From the NCBI RefSeq assembly GCF_030407495.1, contig NZ_JASDDG010000016.1, positions 23,534-87,533 of the forward strand: DNA of 64,000 bases, read 5' to 3'. This document shows positions 43,832 through 53,070 of this stretch, piece by piece. This DNA comes from Arthrobacter sp. APC 3897. Its GTDB lineage: Bacteria; Actinomycetota; Actinomycetes; Actinomycetales; Micrococcaceae. The notes beneath the pieces were generated by a model. That model worked only from the letters and a program-made list of their open reading frames with translations, made no database searches and had not been told where the DNA came from. How positions within the stretch are numbered: the stretch's first letter is position 1; every line of letters begins with the position of its first letter. The translations under genes were made by a program, and so were the position numbers.

Positions 43832-45171
43832 GCCCGCGGGCCCGGCTTATGACCCTGTTGACCGTGGGCATAGCCATGGTTGCCGCAGTTGTCATCGCCC
43901 TGAGCGTCATCCCGGACCGGCCCGAGGAAGCAGCGCGGCCGGACCCGGTGGCGGCAACGGTTCCCGTTGCGCTGAACGCCGACGGCGTGCCGGCAAAGTT
44001 CTCCCTTGGTGTCATCCTGACGTTTGGTTCTTCGGGTGAGCCCGGTTCCGAGTACAACCGGGCGGTGCAGGGAGCGGTGGTTGCCGCACAGAGATTCAGC
44101 AAGGGCGGCACCGAGGTAACCCTTTCCGCCCGGAATGACAGCGGCACGGAAGACGGCGCGCGGGAGGCCGTGCGTTCCCTCGCCGAGCAGGGTGTCTCCG
44201 GCGTGGTGGTCTCAACCACGGGAGCCCAGGCACGGGCCGCAGCCAAAGCGGCCGAGGAACTCGGACTGCCGGTGATCCTGCCCTACGCCGAACCTTCGGA
44301 GCCCGCAGATTCCACCTGGACCACCAGCCCGTCCGCCACCGCGCTCGATGCGGCCCTGGGAGCCGCACTGGAAGGAAAGATCCGGCTGCTGGTTGTCAAC
44401 GACGGCGGTTCCGTCCCATCCGCGGCGGAGGGTGCACAGACGCTCAACCTGCAGGATTTCGAAGACATCACAGCGCTGGCGCAGGCGGCAGCCATCAGGA
44501 CCGGAGATCAGCCCCTTCCCCCGGCGGAGGGCGCCTCCGCCGGGGCAGAATCTGTCCGGGTCTCTGATCCTGCGGACGCGGTGATTGTTTCGGCGGCGAC
44601 ACCGCACCGGTTGGCCCGGCTGGTCCAGTCACTGCAGTCCCGGGATGTTTCGGTTCCGATGGTCCTTTCCCGCGAGGCTACCGCCCCGGCCTTCGCAACA
44701 GAACTGTCCGTAGTCGACGGCGCTGTCTCGGGGCAGTTGATGAGCGTTGCGGCGGTAAACGGGGACGGTGCTGCACTGCGGCAGGATGCTCAGGGCCGCG
44801 GCATGTCGGCTTTCCTCTCTGCCGTGCGTATGTTTTCCGGGGATCCGCAGATCAAGAACCTGACCGGCGACGTCGCTTTCTCGGCCGATGCGTGGGCAGC
44901 GGATGCAGCCGGCCATGACGCCGTCGTCGCTCTGGTCCGGGCAGCGGCAGTCGCCGAAAGCAGCCTTCCACGAGATGTCAGCGAGGCGCTGAGCACCATG
45001 ACGCTGGGTGCGGGCGACGGTCTGGCCGGCCCCGCGCTGGATTTCACCGCTGCGGCCGCTCTGACCGCAAAGCCAGTGCCGGTCCATGCCTCGTCACAGG
45101 ACCTGGGTCTGCGGCCAACGGATGGAAGCGCACCGAGACTCGTCTGGGTGCCGGCAGCTACAAGCCCCTGA
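43828..45171 (+). CDS. Membrane-anchored periplasmic-binding-protein-like component
   Basis: This 447-residue protein has an N-terminal anchor helix (about 7-28) and an extracellular domain with the layout of a type I branched-chain-amino-acid/receptor-type binding protein: LGVILTFGSSGEPGSEYNRAVQGAVVAAQRF, GVSGVVVSTTGAQARAAAKAAEELGLPVI, then AVIVSAATPHRLARLVQSLQ. It has no lipobox and no ABC-transporter genes are nearby. Its ATG overlaps the stop of the lipoprotein gene, so the two are coupled, and the ATPase gene follows after 73 nt. A sensor or structural role outside the cell is inferred. Confidence 0.82.
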   Translation: MSPRARLMTLLTVGIAMVAAVVIALSVIPDRPEEAARPDPVAATVPVALNADGVPAKFSLGVILTFGSSGEPGSEYNRAVQGAVVAAQRFSKGGTEVTLSARNDSGTEDGAREAVRSLAEQGVSGVVVSTTGAQARAAAKAAEELGLPVILPYAEPSEPADSTWTTSPSATALDAALGAALEGKIRLLVVNDGGSVPSAAEGAQTLNLQDFEDITALAQAAAIRTGDQPLPPAEGASAGAESVRVSDPADAVIVSAATPHRLARLVQSLQSRDVSVPMVLSREATAPAFATELSVVDGAVSGQLMSVAAVNGDGAALRQDAQGRGMSAFLSAVRMFSGDPQIKNLTGDVAFSADAWAADAAGHDAVVALVRAAAVAESSLPRDVSEALSTMTLGAGDGLAGPALDFTAAAALTAKPVPVHASSQDLGLRPTDGSAPRLVWVPAATSP

Positions 45172-45244
45172 CCAACCTCCCGGCCTGCCTCCTCCGGCGG
45201 GTCAGAGTCCCCTCCACCTCCGCCACCATGGAAGGAACGCCCCG

Positions 45245-48200
45245 GTGCGTTTGCTGATCGATTTGGACGAGCAACGTTTTGAGTGCGAGGCGGCACACGT
45301 TGCACCGGCCACCACCCTGTCAGAGCTGGTGGAGGCCGCAGGAGGGCCGCGCCTTGGCCCCGATGAGGCAGTGTTCCTTGACGAGTCCGAGGTGAGGGGC
45401 AGCACTCCGGTCTCTGAACTGCTCCTGCTGGAAGGAAGCCGGATTTCACGGGCGCCCTGGCAATGCCCGCTCCGCGTGCACGGCTGGAGCGTTACCCTGG
45501 CGGGCGGACAAAGCGCCGGCCGGGTCCAAGCCGTTCCGCAGGGTCGCGACATGCTCATTGGACGCTCACCGCATGCAGACCTCACCCTGCCGACCGAAAG
45601 CGCATCATGGGAACACTGCCGCCTGCGCCGGGAAGAGGACGGGCTGCGGATCCTGGACAGCGGCTCCACCAACGGAACCATGGTGAATGGCCAGCCGGTT
45701 GGGGCTGATGGAATCGTCGTGGAAGATACGGCGGCCGTCACCGCCGGCGGTACGGTGCTTCTGGTGCGCCGGTCCCTGGAAGAGACCCCGGCCCCGGAAC
45801 CGGGCAGCCTGAACAACCTCACTCCGGCCGCTACGGCGCCGTTCAACCGTCCGCCCCGTCCGGGACGCGCACCGGCCGGGGACGCCCTCGTTCCGCCGTC
45901 CCGCAAGGATGTGCCCCCCGCCAGCAAGTTCAGCTACATCACCGTGCTCGCGCCGCTCGTGATGGCCGGTGTGCTGATCATGGTTCTGGGCGACATGCGT
46001 TTCGCCATGTTTGCGATGCTCAGTCCCGTCATGGCGGTAGGCATGTGGTTCGAGCAGAAACGCCGTCATGCCCGCGGGTTGAAGGACGAGGAGGCCCGGT
46101 TCACCGGCGCGCTTGAGGAATTTGAGCAGCAGATCCGCACGGCCGCGGAGGCTGAGACCGCCCGCCGTCACCGGATGATCCCTGATCCCGCCACCGTTGT
46201 GCGCCGCCCCGCGCTCCCTGCTACCTCGCTGTGGCAGCGCCGCGCCGATGCTGATGATTTCCTTGCCCTGCACGCAGGCACCGGTGATGTGCCGTGGAAA
46301 CCCGAGGTGGACCGCGCGGCCTCCGCCCGGCTGGATGTCTTGGTCAAGGAATCGCTGGCTGACGCCCGGCTGCTCGCGGCCCCGGTGCTGGTGGACCTGA
46401 CCAATGCCGGCGTGGTGGGCATTGTGGGCCCGCGCACGGGTGCCCTCGCCCTTGCACGCTCGCTGCTGGCCCAGGCCGCCGTGCATGTGGGCCCTGCGGA
46501 CCTGACCGTGGGTGTCTTCTGCGATTCCGGACGCGCCGATGATTGGGAGTGGGCCTCGTGGCTGCCGCACACCCGGCAGGCCGGCAGCAGCACCGGGCAG
46601 CGGTGGATGTCCGCACACCGGGAAACAAGCGTCGCCATGCTGCGCTCGCTCAAAGACTCAGTCCAGGAGCTGCCCACCCCGGCACTGCTTGTGGTGCTGG
46701 ACTCCGAGGTGCTCACCGAAGGCCGGGACGCCCCGGCCCGGGCACTGCTTGGCATGGGCCGTTCAGCAACCGGGACCTATGTGAATCCCCGGGAGCGCCC
46801 GCCCCGAGCCGCGGGAATCGTCATCGCTGCCTCCCTGGAACAGCTGCCGGCATCCTGCACCACCATCATCAAGGTGGGAGAAGATGCTGCTGCCACCGTG
46901 GAGCAGCCGGAGGACCTGACGCGCGTGGAGGACGTCATCCTGGCCGGGCTGGACCGGGAGGAAGCCCTGCGCTGCGCCATGCACGTGGCCCGTTTCGACG
47001 ATCCGGAGCTGAACGTGCCCGGCGCCTCACTGCCTGCACTGGTGCGCCTGCCCGAGCTTCTGGGCTACGAACTTCCCGACGCGGCCGCCGTCGCCCGCCT
47101 GTGGAAAGCTCCCTCCGGAGTGTCCGCACCCATAGGAACAGGCGAGAACGGCGTCCTGAGCCTTGACCTGGTCAAGGACGGCCCGCACGGTTTGGTGGGC
47201 GGAACCACCGGCTCCGGAAAGTCTGAATTCCTTCGATCGCTGGTGGCCGGGCTGGCGGCCAGCAATGACCCCACCCGCCTGAATTTCATCCTGATCGACT
47301 TCAAGGGCGGGGCCGCTTTCAAGGCGTGCGAACGCCTTCCGCATACCATCGGAACCATTTCCAACCTGGACGAGCAGCTGGCCGACCGCGCCCTGCAGGC
47401 CTTGGAAGCTGAAATGGAGCGCCGGCAGCGGGTGTTCGCGCAGGCCGGCGAGGGCATCGACAATCTCAACGCCTATATGGCCACCAACCCGGCCGAACCG
47501 ATGCCCCGGCTGCTGCTGGTCATTGACGAGTTCGCCATGCTGGCGAAGGACTTCCCCGACGTGCTGCAGGCACTGGTCAGCGTGGGAGCGGTGGGCCGTA
47601 CGCTCGGCGTCCACATGATCCTCGCAACGCAGCGCCCGGCCGGCGTCGTCAATGACGACATCCTGGCGAACACCAACCTGCGGGTGGCCCTGCGGGTACA
47701 GAGCCGGGAAGACTCCACCAACGTCATTGGCGTCCCCAATGCTTCCGCGATCGGAAGGGCCCAGATGGGCCGCGCCTACGTGAAGCTGGGCCAGGATGAC
47801 ATCACTCCCGTACAGACAGCCCTCGTGACCGGACGGGCACAGCTAGGCGGCGGCCCCGCTGTGGATGTACGGGGGGTTCAGCGCTTCGGCGTCCCTGTAA
47901 CCGCCGCAGCGCCGGCACAGTCTGCGTCCTCTGACGAGAATGACCTGGACCTGCTGATCGACGCGATTATCGAAGCCAACGTTGAAGCCGGGTACGCGGC
48001 ACCGCGTCCCGTCTGGCCGGAAGCCCTGGGCGAACGCGTGGAGCTGGGGGGTTTTGGTTCCGGTCCGGATGAGGGAGCACCAACTTCAGCGGATGTCCCG
48101 GCCCTGCCGGTGGTGGGCGGCGTCAGCGGTTCGTCCGTCCTGGTGGCCCTGATGGACGAACCCGAGCTCCAGCGCCAGTCTCCGGCCGGATGGGACATGT

Positions 48201-49543
48201 CCGCGGGCAACCTCATGCTGATGGGCGTGGCAGGATCCGGAACAACCACCACGCTGGCATCTATTGCCCTGACCTTGGCCAGGGACTGCGACCCCGCTGA
48301 TGTGGACCTCATGATCCTGGACATGGGTTCCCGCGCACTCGAAGCATTGGAACGCCTGCCGCACACCGTGGCGTATGTGGGAACGGGTGCCGGCGCCAAG
48401 GAGCAGCAGGCCCGCTTCCTGCGCCACCTGCACACTGAACTTGAACGGCGCCGTGCAGAGCCGGGCAAGCACCGCCGCACCGTGGTGCTGCTGGACGGCC
48501 TGGCCTCGCTGCGGGATGAGTTCCAGGATTACGAGGGCCAGCAGATGCTGGATCTGCTGTACCGGGCGTACGCGGACGGGCCTGCCCTGGGATTGTCCTT
48601 TGCCGTCTCCACCACGCGCGCCAAGGCAGTCCCCTCGGCAATGAACGAAGTTACCCTGCAGCGATGGCTGTTCCGGCTGGCGGACACGTATGACTATTCG
48701 TCGCTCGGAATCCGGGGCAAGGCGGTTCCCGCCGCGCTTCCGGGACGCTGCGTGGACCCCCGCAATGCACTGCAGATGCACGTGGCGACACCCGGCGTCG
48801 AGCTGGCGGAAGCAGTGGACCGGGTGCGGCAAGCCTGGGCCGATGCACCGGCCAAGACGCCGGCCATCAGGCGCCTGCCTTCCCGCCTCACGCTCCGGGA
48901 ACTCGGTGCTGAACCCCAGCTGACAGCCGAACCCTGGCTCATCCCCGTGGGCATGCAGGAGGCTGATTTCTCGCCGGCGTTCCTGGAAGTCTATGAGGGC
49001 GAACACGTGCTGATTGCCGGGTCCGCGCGTTCCGGCAAGTCCACGCTGCTGCTGGCCCTGGCCGGTTCCCTGCAGGGGGCAGCCACCTCCCTAGGCCCTG
49101 CCCAGGTCTGGGGCATCTGCGACCGCCGGTCGCCGCTTGCTGCCGCCGATCTGGACAGGGTGGCGGTGGGCGCGGATGAGGTGCCGGCTCTGCTGGCTTC
49201 CCTGCGCCTCGAGCGAAACCCCGTGTTCCTGCTGATCGATGACGCGGAGCGTTTCGACGACGTCGACCAGTCCATCGCAGGAGTGGTGGCCTCCGGACAG
49301 GCAGGGCTGTGCGTCATTGCCGCCGGAAGATCTTCCGACCTCCGGGGACTGTACAGTCACTGGACCAAGACTGTCCGCAAGTCCCGTCTGGGGGTATTGC
49401 TGCAGCCTGATGTGGATTACGACGGCGAGCTGCTGGGCGCCACACTTCCGCGGAAAGCACCGGTAGCCATCACCGCCGGCCGCGGATACATCGGTGTGGG
49501 CGGTCGAACGGCACTTATCCAGTCGATCAGCACCGGTAGCTGA
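45245..49543 (+). CDS. FHA-FtsK/SpoIIIE ATPase of a type VII-like system (EssC-like)
   Basis: This 1432-residue protein drives substrate export. Residues 1-70 look like a small ubiquitin-like fold; about 80-175 is a complete FHA domain (GRS at 106-108, STNGT at 141-145, VNG). Two membrane helices (about 229-248 and 252-269) follow, then three FtsK-type ATPase modules. Module 1 is intact (GGTTGSGKS, Lys659; LLVIDEFAML). Module 2 is degenerate (GVAGSGTTT, Thr in place of Lys at 1000; VLLDGLASL). Module 3 has GSARSGKST (Lys1265) and FLLIDDAE. The FHA plus two helices plus three modules match Firmicutes EssC more than mycobacterial EccC. GTG at 45245 with GGAAGG upstream. The upstream open frame is unused. 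Confidence 0.92.
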   Translation: MRLLIDLDEQRFECEAAHVAPATTLSELVEAAGGPRLGPDEAVFLDESEVRGSTPVSELLLLEGSRISRAPWQCPLRVHGWSVTLAGGQSAGRVQAVPQGRDMLIGRSPHADLTLPTESASWEHCRLRREEDGLRILDSGSTNGTMVNGQPVGADGIVVEDTAAVTAGGTVLLVRRSLEETPAPEPGSLNNLTPAATAPFNRPPRPGRAPAGDALVPPSRKDVPPASKFSYITVLAPLVMAGVLIMVLGDMRFAMFAMLSPVMAVGMWFEQKRRHARGLKDEEARFTGALEEFEQQIRTAAEAETARRHRMIPDPATVVRRPALPATSLWQRRADADDFLALHAGTGDVPWKPEVDRAASARLDVLVKESLADARLLAAPVLVDLTNAGVVGIVGPRTGALALARSLLAQAAVHVGPADLTVGVFCDSGRADDWEWASWLPHTRQAGSSTGQRWMSAHRETSVAMLRSLKDSVQELPTPALLVVLDSEVLTEGRDAPARALLGMGRSATGTYVNPRERPPRAAGIVIAASLEQLPASCTTIIKVGEDAAATVEQPEDLTRVEDVILAGLDREEALRCAMHVARFDDPELNVPGASLPALVRLPELLGYELPDAAAVARLWKAPSGVSAPIGTGENGVLSLDLVKDGPHGLVGGTTGSGKSEFLRSLVAGLAASNDPTRLNFILIDFKGGAAFKACERLPHTIGTISNLDEQLADRALQALEAEMERRQRVFAQAGEGIDNLNAYMATNPAEPMPRLLLVIDEFAMLAKDFPDVLQALVSVGAVGRTLGVHMILATQRPAGVVNDDILANTNLRVALRVQSREDSTNVIGVPNASAIGRAQMGRAYVKLGQDDITPVQTALVTGRAQLGGGPAVDVRGVQRFGVPVTAAAPAQSASSDENDLDLLIDAIIEANVEAGYAAPRPVWPEALGERVELGGFGSGPDEGAPTSADVPALPVVGGVSGSSVLVALMDEPELQRQSPAGWDMSAGNLMLMGVAGSGTTTTLASIALTLARDCDPADVDLMILDMGSRALEALERLPHTVAYVGTGAGAKEQQARFLRHLHTELERRRAEPGKHRRTVVLLDGLASLRDEFQDYEGQQMLDLLYRAYADGPALGLSFAVSTTRAKAVPSAMNEVTLQRWLFRLADTYDYSSLGIRGKAVPAALPGRCVDPRNALQMHVATPGVELAEAVDRVRQAWADAPAKTPAIRRLPSRLTLRELGAEPQLTAEPWLIPVGMQEADFSPAFLEVYEGEHVLIAGSARSGKSTLLLALAGSLQGAATSLGPAQVWGICDRRSPLAAADLDRVAVGADEVPALLASLRLERNPVFLLIDDAERFDDVDQSIAGVVASGQAGLCVIAAGRSSDLRGLYSHWTKTVRKSRLGVLLQPDVDYDGELLGATLPRKAPVAITAGRGYIGVGGRTALIQSISTGS

Positions 49544-49601
49544 GCGCCCCGAACAGCGGGGAGCCAAAGGACATCAGATCAACAGCGTTGGAGAGTACGG
49601 C

Positions 49602-51587
49602 ATGGAATTCGCACAGACGGGTCAGGCGCTGGGAGCCTCCTACCGGTTCGGCGAACGCTTGGGCACCGGTGCTGTTGGCGAGGTATGGACTGTTCTCGCG
49701 GCTGACGGCCACACCTACGCGGCCAAAGTCCTGCGCCCGGAGCACGCCGATGATCCAACACTGGTGGAACGGTTTGTCCGCGAGCGCTCCGTACTGCTGG
49801 GCCTGAAGGACCGCTCCATCGTCACCGTGCGGGACATGGTGGTGGAAGGACCGCGGCTGGCCATCGTGATGGATTACGTGGCAGGCGGCTCGCTGCGCGA
49901 CGTCGTGAAGGGCATTGGCCCGCTTCCTCCCGCGGATGCGCTTAACGTGATTGCTGAAGTATTCGACGCCTTGGTCTTCGCCCACTCCAAGGGCGTCATC
50001 CACCGGGACATCAAGCCTGACAATGTTCTCCTTGCGCTGCCCTGGGCTGAGTGGTCTCCGGGCGGAGTACGGGTCTCCGACTTTGGGATCGCCGACGTTG
50101 TGGGCGAACGAATCCGCCAAACAACCGGCCTCATCGGCACCCCGCACTACATGCCTCCCGAACTCATCAGCCAGGGCCGTTCCGGTCCCGCCGGGGACGT
50201 GTACTCCACCGGCGTCCTGCTGTATGAGCTCCTGGCCGGACGCACGCCTTTCGCCGGACCGGGGACGGACTTCAGCATTGCTTACCGCCATGTTTCCTCG
50301 CGCCCGCCCAGGATTCCCGTGGACGATGAGGTGTGGGGGCTTTTGGACCGGCTGCTGTCCAAGGATCCTGCCGGGCGGCCCAGCGCCCTTGAGGCGGCTT
50401 CGACACTCCGCCGCCTGGCGTCCCGGCTGGCCGGCCACGGCCCTTTACCGCTCGGGGAAACCCCGGCGGAGTTCGACGAGGTCGAACGTTCCGCCACTGT
50501 GATCCGGGGAGCTTTCACCGCTGAGGAGGCCGCGGCCCTGGCGTCGGCCCCGCCGGCGGACAACGACGGAGAGACCCCTGACCTTGGGCAGTCCGGCAAC
50601 GCCACCATCGCCAGGCCCACGCCCCGCCGCGAAGTGCGGCAGCCGCAGTCCCGGCAGGAGGAAACCGACGACGCCGTTCCGTTCTGGCGCACCCGCAAGG
50701 CTCTTGTTCTTGCCGGCACGGGCGTGCTCCTGCTCGCGGCGATGGTCGCAGGCTTCATCGTCCTCACCCCCGACAGCCAGCCGGCGGATGCTTCACAGGG
50801 GGCCGCCGAGCAGCTTTCCGCGCAGCTGCAGGAACAACCTCTGCCAACCGGTCTGACCATCACGCGCAGGGCCTCCTTCGAGCCGTCCTCCGGAAAGGTA
50901 CGGCTGACGGTGTCTTACTCGGCGCAAAAGGCCCCGTTGTCCGGGGATTTCCTGGAAGTGGTTCCGGGACTCAGCGATCAGGACGCCTGCCCGGCGGTTG
51001 TGTGGGAGGGGACAGCCGCATCTCGGAACCAGGCCTCGATCAGCGGCGTTGATGTCGAATGCGGCTGGAAACTGTCGGAGTTGCAGGTTCCGCAGGGCGG
51101 ATCATTGCAGCTGACGGCGCAGGTCTCGGTGGCACCCGCCGATCAGCAGGCGTTTGATGATTGGCTTCAGGCCGGGTCCGAGGCCACAACGGCTGCAACG
51201 CAGGACCCGGAGGTTAGGGGCACTGCCTACCCCGTCCAGCGCCTGATGGGAGTGGAGCTGCGCACCCCGTCACGGGTGGTGACCCCCAGCCCGCTAAAGA
51301 TCACTTTGCTGCCCGTGTGGGCCGGCGGCAGCGATGAGCTGAATCCGCTCTATGTCAGCCCTGCTGCCGGGAAACCGTCACAGATGCTTGCAGCGGTAGC
51401 CGGCGGCGAGCAGGGGGTGCGGTTCTCCGACGGCTGCGGTGGAGCGCTGGCCGTCGACAGTTCGGGACTCACTGTTACGGCCCTGCAGATCTCGCCCCAA
51501 TGCACGGTGCGTGCCAGCGTCGGGAATTTCACCGACCTCCAGTCCCCCGGCTTCGGGATCACGTCCCGTGAGAACGCCGGAGACTGA
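49602..51587 (+). CDS. Membrane Ser/Thr protein kinase with extracellular domain
   Basis: This 661-residue Hanks-type kinase has the Gly-rich loop LGTGAVGEVW, the ATP Lys42 (TYAAKVL), the catalytic loop HRDIKPDN (134-141), DFG (160-162) and GTPHYMPPE, so it should be active. A membrane helix (about 366-389) and a 270-residue extracellular region follow, without PASTA repeats. The ATG at 49602 with GGAGAG is 58 nt after the ATPase stop. FHA domains bind phospho-threonine, so the FHA of the ATPase encoded just upstream is a likely target. The layout parallels EssB/YukC, whose kinase fold is inactive. Confidence 0.92.
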   Translation: MEFAQTGQALGASYRFGERLGTGAVGEVWTVLAADGHTYAAKVLRPEHADDPTLVERFVRERSVLLGLKDRSIVTVRDMVVEGPRLAIVMDYVAGGSLRDVVKGIGPLPPADALNVIAEVFDALVFAHSKGVIHRDIKPDNVLLALPWAEWSPGGVRVSDFGIADVVGERIRQTTGLIGTPHYMPPELISQGRSGPAGDVYSTGVLLYELLAGRTPFAGPGTDFSIAYRHVSSRPPRIPVDDEVWGLLDRLLSKDPAGRPSALEAASTLRRLASRLAGHGPLPLGETPAEFDEVERSATVIRGAFTAEEAAALASAPPADNDGETPDLGQSGNATIARPTPRREVRQPQSRQEETDDAVPFWRTRKALVLAGTGVLLLAAMVAGFIVLTPDSQPADASQGAAEQLSAQLQEQPLPTGLTITRRASFEPSSGKVRLTVSYSAQKAPLSGDFLEVVPGLSDQDACPAVVWEGTAASRNQASISGVDVECGWKLSELQVPQGGSLQLTAQVSVAPADQQAFDDWLQAGSEATTAATQDPEVRGTAYPVQRLMGVELRTPSRVVTPSPLKITLLPVWAGGSDELNPLYVSPAAGKPSQMLAAVAGGEQGVRFSDGCGGALAVDSSGLTVTALQISPQCTVRASVGNFTDLQSPGFGITSRENAGD

Positions 51588-51639
51588 GGTCTTAGGGGTG
51601 CGTCCGGCTTTCACCGGCGCCCTTGCACGCCGGTCCGGG

Positions 51640-52065
51640 CTACAGCCGGACGTACGCCCAGCCTTCCCACTGCCTGCGTGCCAAGTGGGCGACGGCGGCA
51701 TCCACGGTTTCCACGCCCCGGTGCAGTTCATCGGCCTGGACGCTGGCATGAATCATGCTGTTCCGGCAGGCCAAAACGTGGATGTCTTCTAAGAGGGCGC
51801 CGTCGAGTGCGCTCTGATCTCCCAGGCCTGCGCGAAGGAGCCGCACCCCAAACCCCTGGACCACCACCTCGAGTCTCCGTTCGGGGCCCAGCGCCCGGCG
51901 GGAGTTCCCTGCGCTTCGGAGCACACCGCTCAGCCATGTGCCGCTGTCCGGGCCAAAACCGTGGATCACCAGACCCGGGCGTACATCCCCCGGCCGGTCC
52001 CCAGTCTCAGTCCGGCTCACGGATTCCGGTTGTTTTGCGCTGAGATCCCTGTCTGAAAGTTCCAT
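51640..52065 (-). CDS. DsrE-like small protein
   Basis: This 141-residue protein ends with a pattern seen in DsrE/DsrF-like proteins: LEVVVQGFGVRLL, EDIHVLACRNSMIHASVQ (with a Cys at the position often used for sulfur transfer), and a final VAHLARRQWEGWAYVRL. The role could be sulfur relay or purely structural. I chose ATG 52065, which has GGGGGA upstream, over the GTG at 52086. It is convergent with the kinase gene. Confidence 0.72.
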   Translation of the reverse strand: MELSDRDLSAKQPESVSRTETGDRPGDVRPGLVIHGFGPDSGTWLSGVLRSAGNSRRALGPERRLEVVVQGFGVRLLRAGLGDQSALDGALLEDIHVLACRNSMIHASVQADELHRGVETVDAAVAHLARRQWEGWAYVRL

Positions 52066-52139
52066 GTTTTCAGTGTCCCCCGGCACGCCGGGCGGGGACA
52101 GGGGCCGCGCCCGTCGCCGTCGTCGGAGGTGCGCCGCTT

Positions 52140-52978
52140 TTAGTCAACGAAGTGGGTCTTGGGCGCCTTTTCGCCCACTGAGGCAACGACGGCGGCGGCG
52201 ACGTCCCGCAGTTTCATGTTCCGCGCACTCGACGCCGCTTTGAGGATGCTGATTGCCGCCTCTTGGCTGCAGCGGTTTTGGGCCATGATGATTCCTGCAG
52301 CCAGGTCAATGGTGGTGCGGGAGCCCATTGCTGCCTTGAGGTTTTCCCGGCTTTCACCCAGCTCGGAAATGCGCACGGCAAGCCGCAGGGATTTGGAAGC
52401 GCCGCGGGCAAATTCTTCAGCGGCGCGGATCATGTCGTCTGTGAAGGCGTCCGGTTCACGTGCATACACATTCAGGCCGCACCGGGCATCGTTATCCAGC
52501 GGAATCGGCGCCCCAGGATCGATTTCAAGCCGGACCCGGCTGTCGCGCTGGCGTACTCCTCCCATCTGGGATCTGTGGTGATATCACGCACCAAAACCGT
52601 GTTGTTGGTGCGGGCTGCCTCCAGGCAGGGCCCGGAATCGACCCGGTACTGAAGCTCATCAAAACGGCGGGATTCCTCACTGTCACTGGCCACCGTGCCC
52701 GCGCTGCCGGGCCGCAGGAGGGTCACACCCGAAAAGAGCTCCTGCCCCGGGGCGGCCAGGGTGTCGACGGTGAGGCGGGTCAGATCGGTAAGAAAACCTT
52801 CGACGTCGCTTGTTTCCAGGAGCATGTCCTGCAAAAGGCCGGAGTAATCCTTGCCGGTCTCGTGTTGTGCTTCCCGTGCAGCATCGATCAGGTCCGTTGC
52901 TCCCGCGGACTGATGTGTGCTCCCGCCCCGCTCAAAAGGCGGCGGGGCCAAAAAAATCATCGCTGGACATGTCACCAT
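52140..52978 (-). pseudogene. GAF-ANTAR regulator interrupted by a one-base frameshift
   Basis: The first frame encodes a full GAF sensor domain (SGLLQDMLLETSDVEGFL to WEEYASATAGSGLKSIL). The second frame begins with PIPLDNDARCGLNVYA, the next GAF strand, and ends with an ANTAR RNA-binding domain (LKAAMGSRTTIDLAAGIIMA, then AAISILKAASSARNMKLRD). The two join exactly if one base is restored at the C run at 52511-52514 (G run on the coding strand). ANTAR proteins prevent transcription termination. The start is unclear: ATG 52978 is a guess. This may be a true lesion or a homopolymer sequencing error. Confidence 0.8.
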
Positions 52979-53070
52979 TTTCCGTTGAGGGAAGCCGTAC
53001 GCTTTTTCCATTACAGCATCAGGTGACGCCGCGTGCCGATCCCCGCCGGACAAATCCCGGTGACCGCCAA

